Positions 13,331-25,500 are shown, counted from the stretch's first letter. The stretch is 64,000 nucleotides of DNA from Apis mellifera (GCF_003254395.2 NC_037650.1:4151001-4215000); one strand, 5' to 3'. Notes: generated by a model not told the origin, from the letters alone. A program made the numbers and translations.

Positions 13331-15559
13331 AAGAAAAGAAGGAAACTTTCTATTTCGAAGGATTAACTTTATCTATCGTCGTCGACGCATATTTAGGGAA
13401 ATCAGATTTCGGATTTAACCACGACTCTCTATTCCTTTTTTTTTTTTTTCGAAGAATTGAGGAAAGCGCTATGTTCGATGGACGGAAAGATTCTCGATCC
13501 GAGGGCCGGTTATTATCCGTGGCGATTCGACATGTCGAGGCGATTTCCTTTGTTCAACCGAACACCGACGATAAACTGACATAATCGAAGGGTCGATGTT
13601 CGGCTGGCTTACGATATGTCTGAGAGCTCATCGGACTGCAGGGCGCTCGATATGCGATAACCGATAAGCCGCCAAGTGCACCCGGTGTCACTGGATATAC
13701 GGACATCGCGATATCTCTATCTTTTCTCGCGATCAATTGCCAACGTTGGTAAACGTCCTTATCTCGCACTTGGATCCCTGCCTCCTCTATACATATAATA
13801 CGTATATAATATCTATCTCTATTGATTGCGATATTAAAATTTCCATACGAAATCTCGGCTTTACACGCGCCGAAACGAAAGTAGTTTCAATTATAGAGTA
13901 TCGAGATTATTACGATTACACTCTGGCTCGAATAAAAAAAAAGAAAAAGAAAAAAAAGAACTATTTTCTTCACTAGTCTTTCTCTTTCTTTCTTCCACCC
14001 TCTCTTCGCTCCTTCCTCTTTCCGAGATAAACCAACGTCAACGATTTACGAAAGAAGAAGAAAAAAAAAGGAATATAAAGAGTGTAGGTACGACGCCATT
14101 GAGGAAGTCTCTTCCAGCGAAAGGCGGTGCAGAATTCAGGACACGAGAACGTGGCAAGAAACTCGGGCAAAAATCTTGGAGCGCCGATGCAAAAATACGT
14201 GTATATAGGGGGTGGGAAGGGAAGAGTGGATACACGTGAGTCTTGGAGAGAGGAGAGGAGAGGACGTTTAACGTGGATGGCCTCGGGGGTATAGTAGACG
14301 TTGCTCGGCGATAGCAATGTCACGGTGGCCACCGGAAATAGCCGGCACTATCAGCCACCCCGCCGGAAGAAGCGCCGTCACCGCAGAAAGAGTTCCAATC
14401 TTCTATTCAGCACGTTCTTCTTCGCCCTCCTCCTCCTCCTCCACCCGCCGCCGTATTCTTCCTTTCTCTCTCTCTCACTCTCTCTCTTCTCTTGTCCACC
14501 CCTCCCCCTCCCCCTATGCACAGAGGTCTCAGTGTGTTGGGCCGATACAACGTCTCGACGAGAATGGACCGGAGCCGTTTTCCACCCCAAAAAGAAGGAC
14601 GAAAGGGGTGGCAGAAGATGGCCGGAAGCACGAAAGAAAGCAGATGCCCCGACAACCCCGACTTATCTACGCTACCCCCTATCCTGTCCTTCTTTTTCTC
14701 CTTTCTCCTCCTGCTTCCTCACACCCTCTCCCCTCTCGCCACCTTCCTCTCCCCCATCCGGATATTTCCGTACCGGATCGGAGTGGGTGGGATGTGTGTG
14801 GGTTGTTGCTACACTGCTCGCAGAAAAGCGAGGAGGACCCTTTGAATTAACTCGCGATTTATTATACCTTTATGCGAGGATTAGAATTCGAGAAACGTTT
14901 CGATCGAAAACCTCCCCCAATAACGATTTCCCATTTCGCCACGTTTCGTTCGAAGGTTCCCTCCGCGTTTAATATTTGTATTTATTTGGCGGGGTGAATA
15001 GGGGTCGGTTGACAGGGAAGAACGATTAAGATTAAAATCGTTTCGGGACGGGATTAATTCGATACGCGAGGAGAGGACGCGATGGAAGGCGAGAAGGGAG
15101 GGCGTGGAGGCGCGACTTGTCTCTCTTTTTTTTTTTTTTTTCTTTTCTTTTCGTTTTCCAGCAAACCCATTCCCAGTGGTGGTAAGTAGCCGAGCTACTA
15201 GCTGGAAGCTGCGGGGTGATACATCATGGGGTGTCAACGAGTGTCCCCGCCGCTGTAATCTCGCATCCATCAACCCCTCCGCAGGACGAAGGGACGTCCG
15301 TCCTTACGACGTTTCTCCCTGATCGATGTCCACGAAGCAACCTCGATGCCTCACCTACGACGACCTTTGCACGAATTTCTCTCCCCCCCCCCCTGCTCGT
15401 CCCTCTGCTTTCTCTTTCTCCCCCTTCGTCAAGGATCAATCGGTTTTTCTCGCCGGACTCGATTTTCATTTATCTTTTCCTATCTGAAGGCTCGCATCGT
15501 CATCGTGTGACACCCTTGCTTTTGCTTATTCCTCCGATGCTGTTCCTCTGACCCCTTTC
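13331..15559. other. Intergenic DNA with pyrimidine-rich tracts
   Basis: No supported gene. Apparent frames at 14301-14972 and 14317-14850 are Ser/Pro/Leu-rich translations of CT- and CCTCC-rich DNA in competing frames. An uninterrupted T run (about 20 bases) lies near 15125-15142. Confidence 0.6.
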
Positions 15560-16330
15560 CATCTTGATTTTTTCCTATTACCAATGGAAATATTTTCTAT
15601 CTGGATGGAACTTTTTGATAAATTGTATACACCAGATACCGTATCCGTATTCTAATTGTTACCAGATGTTTAAAGTGTGGAAATAAAGGGAGGGTAATAA
15701 AGTAATAAATCATATTGACACGAAGGATTTTAAGGAGAAAAAAAAAAAAAAAAAAGAAGAAGTAGAAGAAGAAAAATCATTGAAATGTTGCGGAATATTT
15801 TGTAATGGAAGATTGGTAATTAAAGATAGAAATTTAGTGGTTAGTTGTAGACGAAATACGACATGATTAAGTGATCTATAACCATAATCGTTACTCAATG
15901 ACTTATCGTAAAAACGGTATTCTTTCCAGCGTTAAAGAGGTGATTCCATTACCTGCAATAAGCCGGAATGGTCGTCAATCGTTGCAGCGAGTAATAAAAT
16001 TTGTCAGTTTATTTTAGTTAGAGGTCAGGTATAAGGAAAACAATGAACGGAATGGAAGGAATAGATAAACGATTTACACCTGCCTACGAGTCGCCTCGAA
16101 CGATTATTAATTGCCATTCCATAAAGTTTAGAATTACGGTTATAGGTAAAAAAAGAGGATTATATCCCTTGGTCCATAAACATCTATCATATTGTTGATA
16201 TATCGATTTGAATGATAATTGTCCAATACTTCTCCCCGGATAATCTTCGCCATTCGCTCTAATCCCTTTGTATTTAACTTTCTTGCCTACGTGATTATCA
16301 GCTGACATAATATTAATCACAACAAAAAAA
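15560..16330. promoter_or_regulatory. Candidate conserved non-coding block
   Basis: AT-leaning and almost free of microsatellites, apart from an A-rich run at 15738-15775. It contains CAGATG and CACCTG E-box words and several ATTA homeodomain cores. Its texture differs from the purine/pyrimidine-skewed DNA on both sides. Enhancer function is inferred only. Confidence 0.25.
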
Positions 16331-16741
16331 GTAGGAAGAAAAGGAGAAAAAAAAAAAAAGAAAAAAAAAATTGGCGGAACGAGTGGGAACTCGTTTTCGC
16401 GATTTTGTCATCGAAATACGGGAATAAAATTCGTTTCCTTTCGTTTATTCAACTCCGACCCGTTCCTCTGATCTCCGGTTATTTAAACAATTAATTCAAA
16501 CGATTAATTCAACCTGTTGTACGAAACAATGACGGAAAACGAGCAGAAATATCCGACGATCCTTCAGAGATAATTATTTTTCAACGAGCGTTAGAAGCGT
16601 TTGTTATATAATGTCGCTTCGGCCGACTTGTCGAAACTTCTCTTCTTTTTTTTTTTCCCCCCCCTCCTCCCCCCTCTTTTCTCGATTCGCCCGGAAAATA
16701 TTAGCGAACAACGTATTCTTTTTGAGGCTAGGCGGAAAGGA

Positions 16742-16747
<6 letters not shown>

Positions 16748-16779
<32 letters not shown>
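16748..16779. repeat. (GA)n microsatellite
   Basis: About 16 perfect GA units. Confidence 0.9.
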
Positions 16780-16782
<3 letters not shown>

Positions 16783-17167
16783 AGAGAATAAGGAAAAGGG
16801 GAAACAAATTTTTCGGCGCAGCAACGACGACGTCCGGGCGGTTCCCTATTTTATTTCCACCTCGCAACTACTCGACGTACCACGAAATTATTAAAGTGGT
16901 AGACCGTTCAAGCATCGCACAAGTGGCGCGCACGGGCGAGCCGAGTTTTTCACCGGTGCTTGGCCAAAAAATTCGGCGCGTATTACCCGAAAAGCCGACG
17001 GCGCAGGCGCCATTTTCGCCCACGCCGCTTGACCCTGAATTATTCAAGAACTCGAAGACCCGACGAGGACTTCATAAAAATTGCAGCCACCGTGATTGCC
17101 GTGGGTTTCGCTGAGCTGAAAGATAGACGGAGAGAAAAGAGACCTCCTCCTCCTTCTTCTCCTCCTT

Positions 17168-17200
17168 CTCGTCTTCGTCGCCTTCGTCGACGAAGACGAG
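17168..17200. repeat. Perfect 13-bp-arm hairpin in triplet-rich DNA
   Basis: CTCGTCTTCGTCG at 17168-17180 is the exact reverse complement of 17188-17200, with a 7-base spacer. Imperfect pairing continues outward because the left flank is CCT/CTT-rich and the right flank AGG/AAG-rich. It may be a foldback formed from diverging triplet repeats. Confidence 0.8.
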
Positions 17201-18514
17201 GAAGAGGAAGAGGAGGACGAAGAGGCACGCGAGATTCCGCGCCACGCTAAGTAAAAGGGTCGAAGAAGAAGAGAGAGAGAGAGAGTTTTTCAAATTTACC
17301 CCTGGCCTCTGATGATCGACGCCATCTTCTTCCTTCATTCACCGACCGCCTTCTTTTTAACGTAAGGGCCGGTGGTGTGCGTGCGCGCGCGAAATAGGGC
17401 GATTAAGTATGTCGCGCGAGGGATGCCTACGTGAAACAAGCCTTGTCTATAATTCAACGATAAACAGGGACCGGGCAAACATTCTGAGAGAGGGTTGAAA
17501 GCGTGTTTGTTTGCGCGACGTGAACGAAGAGAACGAAGGCCTCGATAAATACGATATCAACGTCGTCGCAACAACGACGTTGCTTCCTTCAAGTGCAACG
17601 TATTTTCGAAGTGAAGGAAAGCGTCGTTCGTTATCGTCGATTCTTCGAGCTCCTCGAAGCTTAAATTTTCGCAGATTTTTCGGGAAACGCCGCGAAACGT
17701 AAAAAGTTGCGGTGGTCCGAGAAACGTATGCGGCACAATCGATCAGTCGAAAATCCCCCTCGTGTCACCAACCCCTTAAGCCCCGCAAACCCACCCACAC
17801 GATATGTAAAGGGTGTGTTTAGAATCTAACTAAGGGGGTTTTAGAGTAGCGATTCGTAACAGTCGCCGTTACGTACACGGTATAATGCGGAAATCGTGTC
17901 GCGTTTGCGGAAGTCGCCGACGCAGGATAAATATTCCCTTCGACCAAGGAATTCCTTCTCTGTTTCTCGTCTCTTATTTTCTTACGAGCAAAAAATATCC
18001 CGAGAAAAACACCCTGCTTCTATTAATTTTATAATTGAAAAAGGGGTTTTTAATGTTTAATTTAAAAATTTCCAATTTCCGTCCAATTGTTATTTCCTCG
18101 ATGATCGATGTTGTTTCGATAAAAAAACGTTTATTCCCTTACGGACGAATAATAAATTCCTTCGAGCAAACATCGAAGATATTTTTAAGAGTTTAGTTGA
18201 AAGTTTAACGTTGAATAATGTTGCTCCCTTGGGGGCAAAAGGGGAGAAGGAAGGGGGTGGTTGGCCCTCCACGGGCGCTCCCCCACGGGTAATAAAACGG
18301 CAATTTAATTCATACACTTGATAAAGCTGGCCAAGTTTGGGAAGCTGGCGAAAGTCAAACGAACAGAAGGGCTTATTTTGCAAATCATCACCCCGCGGTA
18401 ATAAAGTTTCACGACTGGAGACGAAGAGACCGCAAGAGAACAAAGATGAACCTGAACACCCTTTCGACGTTATTGTCGCCATAAATCTTCCCTTCCGCTC
18501 TATTACCTTTTCGA

Positions 18515-18541
18515 ATTATTATTATTATTATTATTATTATT
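18515..18541. repeat. (ATT)n microsatellite
   Basis: About nine perfect ATT units. Confidence 0.9.
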
Positions 18542-20648
18542 TCTTTTTTCTTTTTCGAACAATTAAAACAAAACTTCCTTCCTCGAGGAAGGAATTGAAT
18601 TAATCCCTCGCGATAAAGATGAATCGATTCAGATTTATTTGTCGTTAAGTGCGCGAAATGGAGGGCGCGTTTAGAGCGCGATTCTCGATGATTTGAAACG
18701 ATCATAAATCAGTGAGGACGAGTATCTGGCGCAAATTGAGAACCCATGGCAACGGGTCCGGCTGGGCCGCTTCGCACAGGGGTTGAAACGAAGGTGAAGG
18801 GGGTTTTTCAGGGGTGCTCGCAGGGTGGTTAGTGGCATTCATCGCGATGCAGATGGCTTCCACCCCTCACGCCGCCTCGACGGCGAGAGAGAAACACGAG
18901 GAAACGAGAGGGAGACAGGGGTTGGATGCTGCGCGTATACGCACATTTTCCCGCGTCTCTCTGCCTTCTCTTCTCCTCCTCTTTCCTACCTTTTTCACCC
19001 TCTTTCATCCACTCTCCACAATCCTTCGCTCTCTTCTTGTTTCTACTTTATCCTCTTTACCCCTTTTCCATTCTCCTCTTTCTTCTCAATTCTCCTCTCG
19101 TTTTTTCCTTGCCCTTGCAATTTCGCGTAATATGCGCTTACATTCGGCCTCTATATCATTTCTTCTCTTTCTCGCTATTGTCATCCACGAAAGAATTCAT
19201 TTTTTCGCAAAAAAAAAAGAAAGAAAACAAAGATATTAAGGAAGAAAGAAGAAAAATTCGATGACACTTACCATTTCTAAATGGCAATTAAATTATCATA
19301 ATTATCATCATTTTTCGTTATTTTTGAGAGATCGATCTAATCTTGCACTAATTCAGCAAAAAAGTATCCGCAAGAACGGTAAGAAAAATTCAAGCGATTC
19401 CTCTCATTCCTTCCTTCCTCAATGGCACTTGATCCACGATCGTAAAAATTGCGGAGTAGTTTGCGCGTCACGCAAAGGGGGAGAGGGGTTTCGGCTTATC
19501 AACAGGTAAACGAGTACAACCCCCCCCGCGCCTCCATTTTCGCTCGGTGGAAAGTCGAACAATGATCACGGCGTTAGCCTTATACGCACGATTTCTCCTA
19601 GGTCACAACAGCACGATCTCGAACAAACGAGACGCCTCAGATTTAATCCTCGTTTACTTGCAAGGACTCGATCTCTCCTACCCTCTCCCTTTTGCCCACC
19701 GCAACGAAGCATCGTCTTCTTGTGAGTACATACATATATACACATATATACATACCAGATAGAGCTCCCCTGTATTTACCTGTCACCTCGATGACGATTT
19801 TGACAAGGGTATCTACCCTTCGGCGTACATACCCTTCGTCCTTGACGCGCTTCGAGCCCAAGAGTCGTGCGCCATCGAGGTCCCTTGGATCGTCCTCGTC
19901 CTACGTGAATCGTGCCAAACTCGTCCAAAGGAGCGGCCGCACGTTGCGGCGCATTGTGCTCGCAAGAGCAGCAATTTATTGTGTATTTGAAATTATGCAG
20001 TCGAGTGGCTGCCGTCTGCCTCCGAGATGGCTACTTTGCACGTCGATTCCTCTCCTTTCTCTCTTCCTCTTTCTCTTCCCCTCCCTTCCCCCCTCTTGTG
20101 TACATAAAATATAATATAGTAGCAAGATTTAGACGTTATCGGTTAGCCGGTAGTCGACAATCGACGATTAAACCGAGGAGAATTTAAATGTGAGGGGGAA
20201 AGGAAGAGAAGAGAAGGGGAGAGGAGAGGGAAAAGAGGAATACGAAGGAGGATATTGACGAAAGCATCAATCTCGAGATAGTATATTAGAGGGAGAGCCC
20301 GTGGAAATCGGCGTGGAACGATCAACGCGCGGAGCGGCTGCGAAAAAAGGAGCAAATCGAGAGGTAATTATTTATCATCGATCTCGGCCGGCGCGCTCAT
20401 TAGCGCGCTGCCGTGCACGCGGCTCGCTAAATTATTTTCCCCTCCCCCGCTGCCGGCCCGCCTCTCCAAGGCAGCCGAGGAGGGAATCGTAACATTTTTC
20501 ACGAAGATTAATCGAGTCGACAAACGGGTTCGATCGTTGTATAATCAATCGAGGCGAGGTGGCGCGTTTAAATAAATCGAGCACCGGGCCGATTCCTCCG
20601 ATTTGCATATCGAGGAACGTGTCACGACGCACCAGAGAAAGAGAGACT

Positions 20649-20738
20649 CACTCCCCCTCCCCTTATCCTTTTTTCCCTTTTTTTCTTTTCTTTTCTTTTC
20701 TTTTCTTTCTTTTTTTTTCCTTCTTTTTCTTTTCTTCC
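20649..20738. repeat. Pyrimidine tract with (TTTTC)n
   Basis: About 90 bases of almost pure C/T including several TTTTC pentamers, ending in TTCCAG. It could serve as a splice acceptor tract for downstream sequence. However, the frame of the nearby open reading frame is closed by a TAA at 20925-20927, so such an exon would have to begin with non-coding sequence. Confidence 0.8.
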
Positions 20739-20957
20739 AGAGAAGGCAGAGCTAGAGTAGAGCGGACGGAGAACGATCCCCGATTGTCATGAAAATTCTC
20801 GGCTGGAGAACGTGTCTGATGCGCGCCAATAACGTGCTCGAACGCATGGGCGCACACGGGCCTAGAAAAATGGGTTAAGCGGAGGGGATTCGAGAAATTG
20901 GCATAAATGAGATTGATACGACTTTAAGTTACTCGACTTGAATCGATCGTGAGCAAG

Positions 20958-21302
20958 ATGAGAAGAGGGAGGGAGAGGGGAGAAATAAGAGAGAAAGTGG
21001 TGGATCACTTGGGCCACCTCTTTCGAGCTACTCGTCACGCCACTTTGCGCGCCCTGAACAGACGGGAGCAAAGAGTAGAGGAGAGAGTTCGGCAAGGTAC
21101 GCCCATGCCGTTGACCGACGCGATGCTCACCTTCCATTATGACAACGCCATGGAACGTGTTTTGCGGATAATGACGATGGAACGAGAACTCGGTGGTGGC
21201 TGCTCCTCGCCGGATCTGAATTTTCAACTGGGGATGGCTGCAAGTGTCTACCAACAGCCCTACAACGACGACGACGACGACGACGAATCTTTTAGTCGTT
21301 AA
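20958..21302 (+). CDS. Hypothetical small protein with acidic tail, 114 codons
   Basis: I do not recognise this protein. The frame is open from 20928. A GTG at 20949 precedes the first ATG at 20958, and I prefer the ATG because this is eukaryotic DNA. The N-terminal third is rich in Arg and Glu and looks helical (REQRVEERVRQG). A central block (PLTDAMLTFHYDNAMERVLR) has balanced composition and mixed third-base codon use, unlike the Ser/Arg/Phe shadows elsewhere. The C-terminus is a run of six Asp codons followed by ESFSR and a TAA stop. No signal peptide or membrane segment is seen. It could be a single-exon small gene, a terminal exon of a spliced gene starting to the left, or a chance frame. 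AT-rich sequence resembling a 3' UTR follows directly. A competing - strand frame (20862-21308) is less likely because its Val run is just the reverse reading of the GAC repeat. Confidence 0.4.
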   Translation: MRRGRERGEIREKVVDHLGHLFRATRHATLRALNRREQRVEERVRQGTPMPLTDAMLTFHYDNAMERVLRIMTMERELGGGCSSPDLNFQLGMAASVYQQPYNDDDDDDESFSR

Positions 21303-21386
21303 ATACAAATTTTTTTTTTCGCGCGACAGTTGCGCTACTGTCTTTTATATGTTATAAATTGTAATTTATTTTGTAACGCGAAATTT

Positions 21387-21513
21387 TTAACACATTGCAG
21401 ACGAGTAGTTTTATTAGTTTTATTTATTTTCGAATAATGTTTCGATAAATAGTTTTACTTGCAACAAAATTAAAAACTCGAGAATTCTCTGTGATCTGTC
21501 TGCAATGTGTTAA
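21387..21513. mobile_element. piggyBac-type MITE, 119 bp, with TTAA target duplications
   Basis: The element spans 21391-21509. Its ends are perfect 12-bp inverted repeats, CACATTGCAGAC on the left and its reverse complement on the right. It is flanked on both sides by TTAA (21387-21390 and 21510-21513). TTAA duplication and terminal inverted repeats starting with C are hallmarks of the piggyBac superfamily. The 119-bp length leaves no room for a transposase, so it would be non-autonomous. Weak mirror symmetry extends beyond the TTAA (CGAAATT / AATTTCG). Confidence 0.7.
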
Positions 21514-21565
21514 TTTCGTGAAACATTTTAACTGGTATAATTTAGCGAGAAAATCGATCTATATC

Positions 21566-21758
21566 GTTGTAAAGGATAAAGCTTCCATTTTTACATTCCT
21601 CGGTTTTTATAATTTTTATTTAAAAATTCTTTTACACCGAGGAATGAAAAATTGTTAAGTTTTATAAGTTTTATGATTCTATATAGTTTAAACAATTATT
21701 ATTTTTGCAATTTCTTTCATTCGATAAATTTATAGAAGGAAGCTTCCTCCTTTACAAT
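21566..21758. repeat. Inverted repeat enclosing a second hairpin
   Basis: TTGTAAAGGATAAAGCTTCC on the left is nearly the reverse complement of GGAAGCTTCCTCCTTTACAA on the right (about 21739-21758), with a few mismatches. Inside lies a tighter hairpin: ATTCCTCGGT near 21595-21604 pairs with ACCGAGGAAT near 21636-21645. It could be a MITE relic or a structured RNA locus. No target duplication was found. Confidence 0.5.
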
Positions 21759-21901
21759 GATCCTTGAAAAATTTACGTATGATTTTTTATCGCCATTTTA
21801 TCGCACATTCGAATTAAATGTGTGCAACCAGTAATAGAACAATATGTATGCATTTATTCATTGTACGCTATATTCTTCTAGTAAAATACTTGTACGTTTA
21901 A

Positions 21902-22025
21902 TGTGTGCTTAATATTTAATGCACATTTAAAAAAAAAACAAACTTTTTTTTATTATTTCTTGACAATTTCTATGTATACCTGTTGATAATTTTCTAACAT
22001 TGCATTATCACATATTAAGCACACA
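21902..22025. repeat. Perfect 14-bp inverted repeat
   Basis: TGTGTGCTTAATAT at 21902-21915 is the exact reverse complement of 22012-22025, about 96 bases apart. It could be the termini of another small non-autonomous element, but no clear target duplication is seen. Confidence 0.6.
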
Positions 22026-22390
22026 CTAAACAATTATTACATTATATTATAAGTTTATACATCTCCAAAATATAAATCAATTGTTAATTAAAAAATATGT
22101 AACATTAATTATAAATTATATTCAATAAACGTTATTCTTGAATAAATAAATGTGTTTTATTTCTATAAAAACACTTATTCCTGAACCTATATTTCCTTCC
22201 AACACTTAGATTTAAGTAAATTGTTAAAAAAAAAAATTGAAACGTGAAGAAAGATGAAGAAACATGAAGAAAATCAGTTTTGCAAGATAAGTATATAAAA
22301 GGTAAGTAAAAATGTAAGTATAAAGTAAGTATAAATTTTATTTCAAAAATCATCAAATTCTTGAAATTATCAAAATTCATAAAATAGAAT

Positions 22391-22500
22391 AAATTTTTGG
22401 AAAATTTTGTAACAGGAGAATATAAGTTGGTAGGAGGTCGACGAAAATATTTGCAATTCTTGGTAATGACGTAAAATTCTTAGAATTATGGAAAATCGTG
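22391..22500 (+). repeat. Diverged motif-plus-tail copy, left of array
   Basis: 22391-22440 matches the start of the satellite phase (AAATTTTTGG ... TTTTGTA ... AGGAGAA ... AGGAGGTCG) with small gaps. The following tail (GCAATTCTTGGTAATGACGT) matches the tail after the right-hand copy near 28407. This copy directly precedes the first full satellite unit. Confidence 0.6.
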
Positions 22501-22511
22501 AAATAAAAATA

Positions 22512-25500
22512 TTGGCCAAAAACTCGATTTTGTATTAGGAGAACATGATGTAGCAGGAGGTCGACCTCCTAAAAATTTTTAATTTTTGCTATATCTTTTA
22601 AACTAATGGTTTTTCGCTATAAGTGGTATAGTACTTTTTTATAGCAAATTTTACGCTCTATCGACTGGTGCAATAAAAAACGCATGTTATCAGTAAAAAA
22701 AATAAAGTTGTGCTTAAAAAGCTCTCTATTGGTCAGCTTACCAAAAAAGTGAGGGCGTCAGATTATAGCCCTTTCGAAACCATTCAACTTTTATTTGAAG
22801 CATTTTTTAATATTCTGAATAATAAGCGAGATATTAAAAAAAAGGTATGAACGTCGAAATTTCGGCGATCGAAGAAAAATTTTTGGCCAAAAACTCGATT
22901 TTGTATTAGGAGAACATGATGTAACAAGAGGTCGACCTCCTAAAAATTTTTAATTTTTGCTATATCTTTTAAACTAATGGTTTTTCGCTATAAGTGGTAT
23001 AGTACTTTTTTATAGCAAATTTTACGCTCTATCGATTGGTGCAATAAAAAACGCATGTTATCAGTAAAAAAAATAAAGTTGTGCTTAAAAAGCTCTCTAT
23101 TGGTCAGCTTACCAAAAAAGTGAGAGCGTCAGATTATAGCCCTTTCGAAACCATTCAACTTTTATTTGAAGCATTTTTTAATATTCTGAATAATAAGCGA
23201 GATATTAAAAAAAAGGTATGAACGTCGAAATTTCGGCGATCGAAGAAAAATTTTTGGCCAAAAACTCGATTTTGTATTAGGAGAACATGATGTAGCAGGA
23301 GGTCGACCTCCTAAAAATTTTTAATTTTTGCTATATCTTTTAAACTAATGGTTTTCGCTATAAGTGGTATAGTACTTTTTTATAGCAAATTTTACGCTCT
23401 ATCGACTGGTGCAATAAAAAACGCATGTTATCAGTAAAAAAAATAAAGTTGTGCTTAAAAAGCTCTCTATTGGTCAGCTTACCAAAAAAGTGAGGGCGTC
23501 AGATTATAGCCCTTTCGAAACCATTCAACTTTTATTTGAAGCATTTTTTAATATTCTGAATAATAAGCGAGATATTAAAAAAAAGGTATGAACGTCGAAA
23601 TTTCGGCGATCGAAGAAAAATTTTTGGCCAAAAACTCGATTTTGTATTAGGAGAACATGATGTAACAGGAGGTCGACCTCCTAAAAATTTTTAATTTTTG
23701 CTATATCTTTTAAACTAATGGTTTTTCGCTATAAGTGGTATAGTACTTTTTTATAGCAAATTTTACGCTCTATCGATTGGTGCAATAAAAAACGCATGTT
23801 ATCAGTAAAAAAAATAAAGTTGTGCTTAAAAAGCTCTCTATTGGTCAGCTTACCAAAAAAGTGAGAGCGTCAGATTATAGCCCTTTCGAAACCATTCAAC
23901 TTTTATTTGAAGCATTTTTTAATATTCTGAATAATAAGCGAGATATTAAAAAAAAGGTATGAACGTCGAAATTTCGGCGATCGAAGAAAAATTTTTGGCC
24001 AAAAACTCGATTTTGTATTAGGAGAACATGATGTAACAGGAGGTCGACCTCCTAAAAATTTTTAATTTTTGCTATATCTTTTAAACTAATGGTTTTTCGC
24101 TATAAGTGGTATAGTACTTTTTTATAGCAAATTTTACGCTCTATCGATTGGTGCAATAAAAAACGCATGTTATCAGTAAAAAAAATAAAGTTGTGCTTAA
24201 AAAGCTCTCTATTGGTCAGCTTAGCAAAAAAGTGAGGGCGTCAGATTATAGCCCTTTCGAAACCATTCAACTTTTATTTGAAGCATTTTTTAATATTCTG
24301 AATAATAAGCGAGATATTAAAAAAAAGGTATGAACGTCGAAATTTCGGCGATCGAAGAAAAATTTTTGGCCAAAAACTCGATTTTGTATTAGGAGAACAT
24401 GATGTAACAGGAGGTCGACCTCCTAAAAATTTTTAATTTTTGCTATATCTTTTAAACTAATGGTTTTTCGCTATAAGTGGTATAGTACTTTTTTATAGCA
24501 AATTTTACGCTCTATCGATTGGTGCAATAAAAACGCATGTTATCAGTAAAAAAAATAAAGTTGTGCTTAAAAAGCTCTCTATTGGTCAGCTTACCAAAAA
24601 AGTGAGAGCGTCAGATTATAGCCCTTTCGAAACCATTCAACTTTTATTTGAAGCATTTTTTAATATTCTGAATAATAAGCGAGATATTAAAAAAAAGGTA
24701 TGAACGTCGAAATTTCGGCGATCGAAAAAAATTTTTGGCCAAAAACTCGATTTTGTATTAGGAGAACATGATGTAACAGGAGGTCGACCTCCTAAAAATT
24801 TTTAATTTTTGCTATATCTTTTAAACTAATGGTTTTTCGCTATAAGTGGTATAGTACTTTTTTATAGCAAATTTTACGCTCTATCGATTGGTGCAATAAA
24901 AAACGCATGTTATCAGTAAAAAAAATATAGTTGTGCTTAAAAAGCTCTCTATTGGTCAGCTTAGCAAAAAAGTGAGGGCGTCAGATTATAGCCCTTTCGA
25001 AACCATTCAACTTTTATTTGAAGCATTTTTTAATATTCTGAATAATAAGCGAGATATTAAAAAAAAGGTATGAACGTCGAAATTTCGGCGATCGAAGAAA
25101 AATTTTTGGCCAAAAACTCGATTTTGTATTAGGAGAACATGATGTAACAGGAGGTCGACCTCCTAAAAATTTTTAATTTTTGCTATATCTTTTAAACTAA
25201 TGGTTTTTCGCTATAAGTGGTATAGTACTTTTTTATAGCAAATTTTACGCTCTATCGATTGGTGCAATAAAAAACGCATGTTATCAGTAAAAAAAATAAA
25301 GTTGTGCTTAAAAAGCTCTCTATTGGTCAGCTTACCAAAAAAGTGAGAGCGTCAGATTATAGCCCTTTCGAAACCATTCAACTTTTATTTGAAGCATTTT
25401 TTAATATTCTGAATAATAAGCGAGATATTAAAAAAAAGGTATGAACGTCGAAATTTCGGCGATCGAAAAAAATTTTTGGCCAAAAACTCGATTTTGTATT

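Larger units (their letters stand above)
16331..20640. other. Intergenic DNA, no gene recognised
   Basis: No frame shows family resemblance. It includes a GA microsatellite, a triplet-rich hairpin, an ATT microsatellite, pyrimidine-rich DNA at 18960-19110 and (TA)/(CA)-type repeats near 19728-19756. Confidence 0.55.
21303..22206. other. AT-rich segment with nested inverted repeats
   Basis: Immediately after the small open frame, GC content drops sharply. No open frame of note is present. The segment carries a TTAA-flanked MITE and at least three further inverted repeats, listed separately. The first part could be the 3' UTR of the small gene. The rest looks like accumulated mobile-element debris. 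Confidence 0.6.

Noticed and set aside
14301..14972. 223-codon Ser/Leu/Pro-rich frame
   Set aside because: It is a translation of pyrimidine-rich DNA, with competing frames of similar length.
20862..21308. 148-codon - strand frame with a Val run opposite the small gene
   Set aside because: The Val run is the reverse reading of GAC repeats, and the rest is Ser/His-rich without domain features. The + strand frame is more protein-like.
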